Assembly: GCA_963514095.1 (NCBI GenBank)
Contig: CAUPSS010000197.1
Coordinates: 80,001-144,000, forward strand
Source of the DNA: Eutrigla gurnardus
Taxonomy: Eukaryota > Chordata > Actinopteri > Perciformes > Triglidae
Reading direction: 5' to 3'
Length of the DNA: 64,000 bases
The stretch's first letter is position 1. Every line of letters starts with the position of its first letter. The notes beneath the pieces are model-generated. The model had not been told where the DNA came from. It made no database searches and saw only the letters and a list, made by a program, of their open reading frames with translations. Below, piece by piece: positions 54,022-64,000 of this stretch. A program made the position numbers and the translations under genes.

Positions 54022-57000
54022 ATGTCTCCCTGTGATAGACTGGTTACCTGTCTGTCTCTACATGTCCCCCTGTGATAGACTGGTTACCTGTCTGTCTCTA
54101 CATGTCTCCCTGTGATAGACTGGTTACCTGTCTGTCTCTACATGTCGGCCCCATGATAGACTGGTTACCTGTCTGTCTCTACATGTCTCCCTGTGATAGA
54201 CTGGTTACCTGTCTGTCTCTACATGTCCCCCTGTGATAGACTGGTTACCTGTCTGTCTCTACATGTCTCCCTGTGATAGACTGCTTACCTGTCTGTCTCT
54301 ACATGTCTCCCTGTGATAGACTGGTTACCTGTCTGTCTCTACATGTCCCCCTGTGATAGACTGGTTACCTGTCTGTCTCTACATGTACCCCTGTGATAGA
54401 TTGGTTACCTGTCTGTCTCTACATGTCGGCCCCATGATAGACTGGTTACCTGTCTGTCTCTACATGTCTCCCTGTGATAGACTGGTTACCTGTCTGTCTC
54501 TACATGTCTCCCTGTGATAGACTGGTTACCTGTCTGTCTCTACATGTCGGCCCTGTGATAGACTGGTTACCTGTCTGTCTCTACATGTCGGCCCTGTGAT
54601 AGACTGGTTACCTGTCTGTCTCTACATGTCAGCCCTGTGATAGACTGGTTGCCTGTCTGTCTCTACATGTCAGCCCTGTGATAGACTGGTTACCTGTCTG
54701 TCTCTACATGTCTCCCTGTGATAGACTGGTTACCTGTCTGTCTCTACATGTCTCCCTGTGATAGACTGGTTACCTGTCTGTCTCTACATGTCAGCCCTGT
54801 GATAGACTGGTCACCTGTCTGTCTCTACATGTCAGCCCTGTGATAGACTGGTTACCTGTCTGTCTCTACATGTCAGCCCTGTGATAGACTGGTCACCTGT
54901 CTCTCTCTACATGTCAGCCCTGTGATAGACTGGTTACCTGTCTGTCTCTACATGTCTCCCTGTGATAGACTGGTTACGTGTCTGTCTCCACATGTCTCCA
55001 TGTGATAGACTGGTTACCTGTCTGTCTCTACATGTCAGCCCTATGATAGACTGGTTACCTGTCTGTCTCTACATGTCAGCCCTGTGATAGACTGGTTACC
55101 TGTCTGTCTGTACATGTCTCCCTGTGATAGACTGGTTACCTGTCTGTCTCTACATGTCTCCCTGTGATAGACTGGTCTGTCTCTACATGTCAGCCCTGTG
55201 ATAGACTGGTTACCTGTCTGTCTCTACATGTCTCCCTGTGATAGACTGGTTACCTGTCTGTCTCTACATGTCTCCCTGTGATAGACTGGTCACCTGTCTG
55301 TCTCTACATGTCTCCCTGTGATAGACTGGTTACCTGTCTGTCTCTACATGTCGGCCCTGTGATAGACTGGTTACCTGTCTGTCTCTACATGTCAGCCCTG
55401 TGATAGACTGGTTACCTGTCTGTCTCTACATGTCTCCCTGTGATAGACTGGTCACCTGTCTGTCTCTACATGTCTCCCTGTGATAGACTGGTTACCTGTC
55501 TGTCTTTACATGTCTCCCTGTGATAGACTGGTTACCTGTCTGTCTCTACATGTCTCCCTGTGATAGACTGGTTACCTGTCTGTCTCTACATGTCTCCCTG
55601 TGATAGACTGGTTACCTGTCTGTCTCTACATGTCCCCCTGTGATAGACTGGTTACCTGTCTGTCTCTACATGTCTCCCTGTGATAGACTGGTCACCTGTC
55701 TGTCTCTACATGTCTCCCTGTGATAGACTGGTTACCTGTCTGTCTTTACATGTCTCCCTGTGATAGACTGGTTACCTGTCTGTCTCTACATGTCTCCCTG
55801 TGATAGACTGGTTACCTGTCTGTCTCTACATGTCTCCCTGTGATAGACTGGTTACCTGTCTGTCTCTACATGTCCCCCTGTGATAGACTGGTTACCTGTC
55901 TGTCTCTACATGTCTCCCTGTGATAGACTGGTTACCTGTCTGTCTCTACATGTCTCCCTGTGATAGACTGGTTACCTGTCTGTCTCTACATGTCCCCCTG
56001 TGATAGACTGGTTACCTGTCTGTCTCTACATGTCTCCCTGTGATAGACTGGTTACCTGTCTGTCTCTACATGTCGGCCCCATGATAGACTGGTTACCTGT
56101 CTGTCTCTACATGTCTCCCTGTGATAGACTGGTTACCTGTCTGTCTCTACATGTCTCCCTGTGATAGACTGGTTACCTGTCTGTCTCTACATGTCGGCCC
56201 TGTGATAGACTGGTTACCTGTCTGTCTCTACATGTCAGCCCTGTGATAGACCGGTTACCTGTCTGTCTCTACATGTCGGCCCCATGATAGACTGGTTACC
56301 TGTCTGTCTCTACATGTCTCCCTGTGATAGACTGGTTACCTGTCTGTCTCTACATGTCCCCCTGTGATAGACTGGTTACCTGTCTGTCTCTACATGTCTC
56401 CCTGTGATAGACTGCTTACCTGTCTGTCTCTAAATGTCTCCCTGTGATAGACTGGTTACCTGTCTGTCTCTACATGTCCCCCTGTGATAGACTGGTTACC
56501 TGTCTGTCTCTACATGTACCCCTGTGATAGATTGGTTACCTGTCTGTCTCTACATGTCGGCCCCATGATAGACTGGTTACCTGTCTGTCTCTACATGTCT
56601 CCCTGTGATAGACTGGTTACCTGTCTGTCTCTACATGTCTCCCTGTGATAGACTGGTTACCTGTCTGTCTCTACATGTCGGCCCTGTGATAGACTGGTTA
56701 CCTGTCTGTCTCTACATGTCGGCCCTGTGATAGACTGGTTACCTGTCTGTCTCTACATGTCAGCCCTGTGATAGACTGGTTGCCTGTCTGTCTCTACATG
56801 TCAGCCCTGTGATAGACTGGTTACCTGTCTGTCTCTACATGTCTCCCTGTGATAGACTGGTTACCTGTCTGTCTCTACATGTCTCCCTGTGATAGACTGG
56901 TTACCTGTCTGTCTCTACATGTCAGCCCTGTGATAGACTGGTCACCTGTCTGTCTCTACATGTCAGCCCTGTGATAGACTGGTTACCTGTCTGTCTCTAC

Positions 57001-60000
57001 ATGTCAGCCCTGTGATAGACTGGTCACCTGTCTCTCTCTACATGTCAGCCCTGTGATAGACTGGTTACCTGTCTGTCTCTACATGTCTCCCTGTGATAGA
57101 CTGGTTACGTGTCTGTCTCCACATGTCTCCATGTGATAGACTGGTTACCTGTCTGTCTCTACATGTCAGCCCTATGATAGACTGGTTACCTGTCTGTCTC
57201 TACATGTCAGCCCTGTGATAGACTGGTTACCTGTCTGTCTGTACATGTCTCCCTGTGATAGACTGGTTACCCGTCTGTCTCTACATGTCTCCCTGTGATA
57301 GACTGGTTACCTGTCTGTCTCTACATGTCAGCCCTGTGATAGACTGGTTACCTGTCTGTCTCTACATGTCTCCCTGTGATAGACTGGTTACCTGTCTGTC
57401 TCTACATGTCTCCCTGTGATAGACTGGTCACCTGTCTGTCTCTACATGTCTCCCTGTGATAGACTGGTTACCTGTCTGTCTCTACATGTCGGCCCTGTGA
57501 TAGACTGGTTACCTGTCTGTCTCTACATGTCAGCCCTGTGATAGACTGGTTGCCTGTCTGTCTCTACATGTCAGCCCTATGATAGACTGGTTACCTGTCT
57601 GTCTCTACATGTCTCCCTGTGATAGACTGGTTACCTGTCTGTCTCTACATGTCTCCCTGTGATAGACTGGTCACCTGTCTGTCTCTACATGTCTCCCTGT
57701 GATAGACTGGTTACCTGTCTGTCTTTACATGTCTCCCTGTGATAGACTGGTTACCTGTCTGTCTCTACATGTCTCCCTGTGATAGACTGGTTACCTGTCT
57801 GTCTCTACATGTCTCCCTGTGATAGACTGGTTACCTGTCTGTCTCTACATGTCCCCCTGTGATAGACTGGTTACCTGTCTGTCTCTACATGTCTCCCTGT
57901 GATAGACTGGTCACCTGTCTGTCTCTACATGTCTCCCTGTGATAGACTGGTTACCTGTCTGTCTTTACATGTCTCCCTGTGATAGACTGGTTACCTGTCT
58001 GTCTCTACATGTCTCCCTGTGATAGACTGGTTACCTGTCTGTCTCTACATGTCTCCCTGTGATAGACTGGTTACCTGTCTGTCTCTACATGTCCCCCTGT
58101 GATAGACTGGTTACCTGTCTGTCTCTACATGTCTCCCTGTGATAGACTGGTTACCTGTCTGTCTCTACATGTCTCCCTGTGATAGACTGGTTACCTGTCT
58201 GTCTCTACATGTCCCCCTGTGATAGACTGGTTACCTGTCTGTCTCTACATGTCTCCCTGTGATAGACTGGTTACCTGTCTGTCTCTACATGTCGGCCCCA
58301 TGATAGACTGGTTACCTGTCTGTCTCTACATGTCTCCCTGTGATAGACTGGTTACCTGTCTGTCTCTACATGTCTCCCTGTGATAGACTGGTTACCTGTC
58401 TGTCTCTACATGTCGGCCCTGTGATAGACTGGTTACCTGTCTGTCTCTACATGTCAGCCCTGTGATAGACTGGTTGCCTGTCTGTCTCTACATGTCAGCC
58501 CTGTGATAGACTGGTTACCTGTCTGTCTCTACATGTCTCCCTCTGATAGACTGGTTACCTGTCTGTCTCTACATGTCTCCCTGTGATAGACTGGTTACCT
58601 GTCTGTCTCTACATGTCTCCCTGTGATAGACTGGTTACCTGTCTGTCTCTACATGTCAGCCCTGTGATAGACTGGTCACCTGTCTGTCTCTACATGTCAG
58701 CCTGTGATAGACTGGTTACCTGTCTGTCTCTACATGTCAGCCCTGTGATAGACTGGTCACCTGTCTCTCTCTACATGTCAGCCCTGTGATAGACTGGTCA
58801 CCTGTCTGTCTCTACATGTCAGCCCTGTGATAGACTGGTTACCTGTCTGTCTCTACATGTCTCCCTGTGATAGACTGGTTACCTGTCTGTCTCTAAATGT
58901 CGGCCCTGTGATAGACTGGTCACCTGTCTGTCTCTACATGTCTCCCTGTGATAGACTGGTTACCTGTCTGTCTCTACATGTCTCCCTGTGATAGACTGGT
59001 TACCTGTCTGTCTCTACATGTCTCCCTGTGATAGACTGGTTACCTGTCTGTCTCCACATGTCTCCATGTGATAGATTGGTTACCTGTCTGTCTCTACATG
59101 TCCCCCTGTGATAGACTGGTTACCTGTCTGTCTCTACATGTCTCCCTGTGATAGACTGGTTACCTGTCTGTCTCTACATGTCGGTCCCGTGATAGACTGG
59201 TTACCTGTCTGTCTCTACATGTCCCCCTGTGATAGACTGGTTACCTGTCTGTCTCTACATGTCTCCCTGTGATAGACTGGTCACCTGTCTGTCTCTACAT
59301 GTCTCCCTGTGATAGACTGGTTACCTGTCTGTCTTTACATGTCTCCCTGTGATAGACTGGTTACCTGTCTGTCTCTCCATGTCTCCCTGTGATAAACTGG
59401 TTACCTGTCTGTCTCTACATGTCCCCCTGTGATAGACTGGTTACCTGTCTGTCTCTACATGTCTCCCTGTGATAGACTGGTTACCTGTCTGTCTCTACAT
59501 GTCCCCCTGTGATAGACTGGTTACCTGTCTGTCTCTACATGTCTCCCTGTGATAGACTGGTCACCTGTCTGTCTCTACATGTCTCCCTGTGATAGACTGG
59601 TTACCTGTCTGTCTTTACATGTCTCCCTGTGATAGACTGGTTACCTGTCTGTCTCTACATGTCTCCCTGTGATAGACTGGTTACCTGTCTGTCTCTACAT
59701 GTCCCCCTGTGATAGACTGGTTACCTGTCTGTCTCTACATGTCTCCCTGTGATAGACTGGTTACCTGTCTGTCTCTACATGTCTCCCTGTGATAGACTGG
59801 TTACCTGTCTGTCTCTACATGTCTCCCTGTGATAGACTGGTTAACTGTCTGTCTCTACATGTCGGCCCTGTGATAGACTGGTTACCTGTCTGTCTCTACA
59901 TGTCGGCCCTGTGATAGACTGGTTACCTGTCTGTCTCTACATGTCAGCCCTGTGATAGACTGGTTACCTGTCTGTCTCTACATGTCTCCCTGTGATAGAC

Positions 60001-60240
60001 TGGTTACCTGTCTGTCTCTACATGTCGGCCCCGTGATAGACTGGTTACCTGTCTGTCTCTACATGTCTCCCTGTGATAGACTGGTTACCTGTCTGTCTCT
60101 ACATGTCGGCCCCGTGATAGACTGGTCACCTGTCTGTCTCTACATGTCTCCCTGTGATAGACTGGTTACCTGTCTGTCTCTACATGTCTCCCTGTGATAG
60201 ACTGGTTACCTGTCTGTCTCTACATGTCAGCCCTGTGATA
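54022..60240 (+). repeat. Block R2: about 8.5 kb super-repeat, copy 2
   Basis: R2 is a copy of R1 at +8,541/+8,581 bp, recognisable until about 60180. The 40/41 bp alternating CGGCCCCGTG run at 51372 is matched at 59952. Differences from R1 include a retained 40 bp unit near 57270 with a private ACCCGTCTG change, CTCCATG at about 53780 relative to CTACATG in the related later copy, and a partly different segment at about 50900-51350 versus 59480-59930. After about 60200 the sequence follows the E-type order instead. Confidence 0.75.
55170..55203 (+). repeat. Shortened 34 bp unit in R2
   Basis: Same seven-base loss as the unit at 46629 and at the homologous place in R2, so the loss predates the R1/R2 duplication. 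Confidence 0.85.
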
Positions 60241-63200
60241 GACTGGTTACCTGTCTATCTCTACATGTCTCCCTGTGATAGACTGGTTACCTGTCTGTCT
60301 CTACATGTCTCCCTGTGATAGACTGGTCACCTGTCAGTCTCTACATGTCTCCCTGTGATAGACTGGTTACCTGTCTGTCTTTACATGTCTCCCTGTGATA
60401 GACTGGTTACCTGTCTGTCTCTACATGTCTCCCTGTGATAGACTGGTTACCTGTCTGTCTCTACATGTCCCCCTGTGATAGACTGGTTACCTGTCTGTCT
60501 CTACATGTCTCCCTGTGATAGACTGCTTACCTGTCTGTCTCTACATGTCTCCCTGTGATAGAATGGTTACCTGTCTGTCTCTACATGTCCCCCTGTGATA
60601 GACTGGTTACCTGTCTGTCTCTACATGTACCCCTGTGATAGACTGGTTACCTGTCTGTCTCTACATGTCGGCCCCATGATAGACTGGTTACCTGTCTGTC
60701 TCTACATGTCTCCCTGTGATAGACTGGTTACCTGTCTGTCTTTACATGTCCCCCTGTGATAGACTGGTTACCTGTCTGTCTCTAAATGTCTCCCTGTGAT
60801 AGACTGGTCACCTGTCTGTCTCTACATGTCTCCCTGTGATAGACTGGTTACCTGTCTGTCTTTACATGTCTCCCTGTGATAGACTGGTTACCTGTCTGTC
60901 TCTCCATGTCTCCCTGTGATAGACTGGTTACCTGTCTGTCTCTACATGTCTCCCTGTGATAGACTGGTTACCTGTCTGTCTCTACATGTCCCCCTGTGAT
61001 AGACTGGTTACCTGTCGGTCTCTACATGTCTCCCTGTGATAGACTGGTCACCTGTCTGTCTCTACATGTCTCCCTGTGATAGACTGGTTACCTGTCTGTC
61101 TCTACATGTCTCCCTGTGATAGACTGGTTACCTGTCTGTCTCTACATGTCTCCCTGTGATAGACTGGTCACCTGTCTGTCTCTACATGTCTCCCTGTGAT
61201 AGACTGGTTACCTGTCTGTCTCTACATGTCTCCCTGTGATAGACTGGTTACCTGTCTGTCTCTACATGTCGGCCCCGGGATAGACTGGTTACCTGTCTGT
61301 CTCTACATGTCTCCCTGTGATAGACTGGTTACCTGTCTGTCTCTACATGTCCCCCTGTGATAGACTGGTTACCTGTCGGTCTCTACATGTCTCCCTGTGA
61401 AAGACTGGTCACCTGTCTGTCTCTACATGTCTCCCTGTGATAGACTGGTTACCTGTCTGTCTCTACATGTCTCCCTGTGATAGACTGGTTACCTGTCTGT
61501 CTCTACATGTCAGCCCTGTGATAGACTGGTTACCTGTCTATCTCTACATGTCTCCCTGTGATAGACTGGTTACCTGTCTGTCTCTACATGTCTCCCTGTG
61601 ATAGACTGGTCACCTGTCTGTCTCTACATGTCTCCCTGTGATAGACTGGTTACCTGTCTGTCTTTACATGTCTCCCTGTGATAGACTGGTTACCTGTCTG
61701 TCTCTACATGTCTCCCTGTGATAGACTGGTTACCTGTCTGTCTCTACATGTCCCCCTGTGATATACTGGTTACCTGTCTGTCTCTACATGTCTCCCTGTG
61801 ATAGACTGCTTACCTGTCTGTCTCTACATGTCAGCCCTGTGATAGACTGGTTACCTGTCTATCTCTACATGTCTCCCTGTGATAGACTGGTTACCTGTCT
61901 GTCTCTACATGTCTCCCTGTGATAGACTGGTCACCTGTCTGTCTCTACATGTCTCCCTGTGATAGACTGGTTACCTGTCTGTCTTTACATGTCTCCCTGT
62001 GATAGACTGGTTACCTGTCTGTCTCTACATGTCTCCCTGTGATAGACTGGTTACCTGTCTGTCTCTACATGTCCCCCTGTGATATACTGGTTACCTGTCT
62101 GTCTCTACATGTCTCCCTGTGATAGACTGCTTACCTGTCTGTCTCTACATGTCTCCCTGTGATAGAATGGTTACCTGTCTGTCTCTACATGTCCCCCTGT
62201 GATAGACTGGTTACCTGTCTGTCTCTACATGTACCCCTGTGATAGACTGGTTACCTGTCTGTCTCTACATGTCGGCCCCATGATAGACTGGTTACCTGTC
62301 TGTCTCTACATGTCTCCCTGTGATAGACTGGTTACCTGTCTGTCTTTACATGTCCCCCTGTGATAGACTGGTTACCTGTCTGTCTCTACATGTCTCCCTG
62401 TGATAGACTGGTCACCTGTCTGTCTCTACATGTCTCCCTGTGATAGACTGGTTACCTGTCTGTCTTTACATGTCTCCCTGTGATAGACTGGTTACCTGTC
62501 TGTCTCTCCATGTCTCCCTGTGATAGACTGGTTACCTGTCTGTCTCTACATGTCTCCCTGTGATAGACTGGTTACCTGTCTGTCTCTACATGTCCCCCTG
62601 TGATAGACTGGTTACCTGTCTGTCTCTACATGTCTCCCTGTGATAGACTGGTCACCTGTCTGTCTCTACATGTCTCCCTGTGATAGACTGGTTACCTGTC
62701 TGTCTTTACATGTCTCCCTGTGATAGACTGGTTACCTGTCTGTCTCTACATGTCTCCCTGTGATAGACTGGTTACCTGTCTGTCTCTACATGTCCCCCTG
62801 TGATAGACTGGTTACCTGTCTGTCTCTACATGTCTCCCTGTGATAGACTGGTTACCTGTCTGTCTCTACATGTCTCCCTGTGATAGACTGGTTACCTGTC
62901 TGTCTCTACATGTCTCCCTGTGATAGACTGGTTACCTGTCTGTCTCTACATGTCGGCCCTGTGATAGACTGGTTACCTGTCTGTCTCTACATGTCGGCCC
63001 TGTGATAGACTGGTTACCTGTCTGTCTCTACATGTCAGCCCTGTGATAGACTGGTTACCTGTCTGTCTCTACATGTCTCCCTGTGATAGACTGGTTACCT
63101 GTCTGTCTCTACATGTCGGCCCCGTGATAGACTGGTTACCTGTCTGTCTCTACATGTCTCCCTGTGATAGACTGGTTACCTGTCTGTCTCTACATGTCGG

Positions 63201-63660
63201 CCCCGTGATAGACTGGTTACCTGTCTGTCTCTACATGTCTCCCTGTGATAGACTGGTTACCTGTCTGTCTCTACATGTCCCCCTGTGATAGACTGGTTAC
63301 CTGTCGGTCTCTACATGTCTCCCTGTGATAGACTGGTCACCTGTCTGTCTCTACATGTCTCGCTGTGATAGACTGGTTACCTGTCTGTCTCTACATGTCT
63401 CCCTGTGATAGACTGGTTACCTGTCTGTCTCTACATGTCAGCCCTGTGATAGACTGGTTACCTGTCTATCTCTACATGTCTCCCTGTGATAGACTGGTTA
63501 CCTGTCTGTCTCTACATGTCTCCCTGTGATAGACTGGTCACCTGTCTGTCTCTACATGTCTCCCTGTGATAGACTGGTTACCTGTCTGTCTTTACATGTC
63601 TCCCTGTGATAGACTGGTTACCTGTCTGTCTCTACATGTCTCCCTGTGATAGACTGGTTA
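60241..63660 (+). repeat. Block E: 1,604 bp higher-order repeats
   Basis: The CTATCTCT unit recurs at 60254, 61858 and 63465 (spacings 1,604 and 1,607 bp). GTACCC recurs at 60627 and 62231, and CGGCCCCATG at 60669 and 62273, both 1,604 bp apart. Each copy has GACTGCTTAC, GAATGG, GTACCC, CGGCCCCATG, CTTTACATG and GGTCACC units in order. Copy 1 has private CTAAATGTCTCC (near 60784) and CGGCCCCGGG (near 61270) changes. This family also makes up the left edge of the window. Confidence 0.75.
61537..62178 (+). repeat. 321 bp tandem duplication inside block E
   Basis: An eight-unit segment (seven of 40 bp and one of 41 bp) is present twice, back to back. The CTATCTCT unit is at 61537 and 61858, and a rare GATATACTGG unit at about 61761 and 62082, both 321 bp apart. 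GGTCACC, CTTTACATG and GACTGCTTAC units lie in the same relative places in each copy. The two copies look almost identical, so this is one of the most recent events visible. Confidence 0.8.
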
Positions 63661-64000
63661 CCTGTCTGTCTCTACATGTCCCCCTGTGATAGACTGGTTA
63701 CCTGTCTGTCTCTACATGTCTCCCTGTGATAGACTGCTTACCTGTCTGTCTCTACATGTCTCCCTGTGATAGAATGGTTACCTGTCTGTCTCTACATGTC
63801 CCCCTGTGATAGACTGCTTACCTGTCTGTCTCTACATGTCTCCCTGTGATAGAATGGTTACCTGTCTGTCTCTACATGTCTCCCTGTGATAGACTGGTTA
63901 CCTGTCTGTCTCTACATGTCTCCCTGTGATAGACTGGTTACCTGTCTGTCTCTACATGTCGGCCCTGTGATAGACTGGTTACCTGTCTGTCTCTACATGT
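63661..64000 (+). repeat. Right-edge partial copy of E-type units
   Basis: The order is a TCCCCC unit, then GACTGCTTAC and GAATGG units twice at 80 bp spacing (near 63735/63773 and 63815/63853), then plain units and a CGGCCCTG unit at 63960. The same pair of marks occurs at the window start with 120 bp spacing. The last unit is cut by the window end, so the array continues. Confidence 0.7.

Larger units (their letters stand above)
1..64000 (+). repeat. Satellite array, 40/41 bp unit, spans the whole window
   Basis: Every line of the window can be read as head-to-tail copies of a 40 bp unit in the same orientation. Its landmarks are GACTGGTTACC, CTGTCTGTCTCT, ACATGT and CTCCCTGTGATA. A 41 bp class carries TCAGCCC or TCGGCCC in place of TCTCCC. 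About 1,590 units fit (64,000 / about 40.2). Adjacent units usually differ from the consensus by zero to two bases. The consensus is about 47.5% GC, 65% pyrimidine on this strand, and has no CpG. No inversion, unique spacer or inserted element was seen, and the array continues past both ends. A long homogeneous array of this kind is typical of eukaryotic satellite DNA; whether it is centromeric, subtelomeric or interstitial cannot be told. Variant units are arranged in longer repeats, annotated separately. Confidence 0.97.

Noticed and set aside
1..64000. CRISPR array (regular 40 bp period)
   Set aside because: There are no unique spacers. The whole 40 bp is repeated with small variation, and no cas genes are present.
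1..64000. Telomeric repeat or simple CTGT microsatellite
   Set aside because: No TTAGGG-like repeat is present. The CTGTCTGTCTCT part is only 12 bases of each unit and does not expand into a pure tetranucleotide run.
1..64000. A hidden functional system such as a regulatory RNA or defence locus
   Set aside because: No sequence outside the repeat family exists to support one. Transcription of satellite arrays is known in eukaryotes, but nothing here shows a promoter or processing signal.
1..64000. ACATGT with flanks as a p53-like or E-box binding site
   Set aside because: CTACATGTCT departs from the p53 half-site at two purine positions, and CACATG occurs only in the minor CTCCACATG variant. 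Short motif matches repeated by a satellite are not evidence of regulation.
1..64000. Naming the species (for example a teleost fish) from the unit
   Set aside because: The unit has no feature I can tie securely to one lineage without a database search. Only a eukaryote, possibly with CpG methylation, is supported.

Overview
The whole 64 kb window is one uninterrupted tandem satellite array. The base unit is 40 bp, with common 41 bp variants, in a single orientation and with roughly 1,590 copies. It runs off both ends of the window. I found no protein-coding gene, RNA gene, transposon, CRISPR array or unique sequence. Every open frame is a by-product of reading through the repeat. The nature of the array points to a eukaryotic nuclear genome, probably a centromeric, pericentromeric or subtelomeric satellite block. 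CpG-to-CpA variant pairs fit a genome with cytosine methylation, such as a vertebrate. The species cannot be named from this sequence.

Unit landmarks on the + strand, taking position 1 as the G of GACTGG, are GACTGGTTACC (1-11), CTGTCTGTCTCT (11-22), ACATGT (23-28) and CTCCCTGTGATA (29-40). The unit is about 65% pyrimidine on the + strand and contains no CpG. The 41 bp units replace the TCTCCCTG part with TCAGCCCTG or TCGGCCC(T/C). Frequent single-base unit variants (GGTCACC, CTTTACATG, CTCCATG, CTGTACATG, CTAAATG, TCGCTACATG, GATTGG, GACTGCTTAC, GAATGG) form a readable barcode. I used that barcode to map higher-order repeats (HORs).

Layout: (L) 1-1270 is a fragment related to the far right end of the window. 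(A) about 1271-7352 holds two tandem copies of a 3,041 bp HOR. (S) about 6930-43858 holds three successive copies of a much larger super-repeat: S1 about 14,413 bp, S2 about 13,724 bp and a shorter S3. They differ by whole-unit deletions and duplications of 81, 121, 568 and 805 bp. The S family carries a distinctive 65 bp island with three copies of a CpG-containing 13-mer; the island occurs ten times in A+S and nowhere after 40.6 kb. (T) about 43859-45480 is a local copy of 40.9-42.5 kb. A cluster of six 1-bp indels at 45501-45680 sits at the boundary with the next family. (R) about 45481-60240 holds two tandem copies of an 8,541/8,581 bp super-repeat, each with internal repeats of about 2,131 bp. 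(E) about 60241-64000 holds three copies of a 1,604 bp HOR, one with an internal 321 bp duplication. L at the left edge is nearly the same as about 62.0-63.6 kb, so E-type sequence flanks the A/S/R block on both sides.

Nothing here works as a gene system. The biological interest is the multi-level amplification history (40 bp unit, about 3 kb HOR, about 14 kb super-repeat, perhaps a period near 62 kb), and the possibility that one junction is an assembly artefact. Block boundaries were read by eye from diagnostic variants and are uncertain by one to several units.
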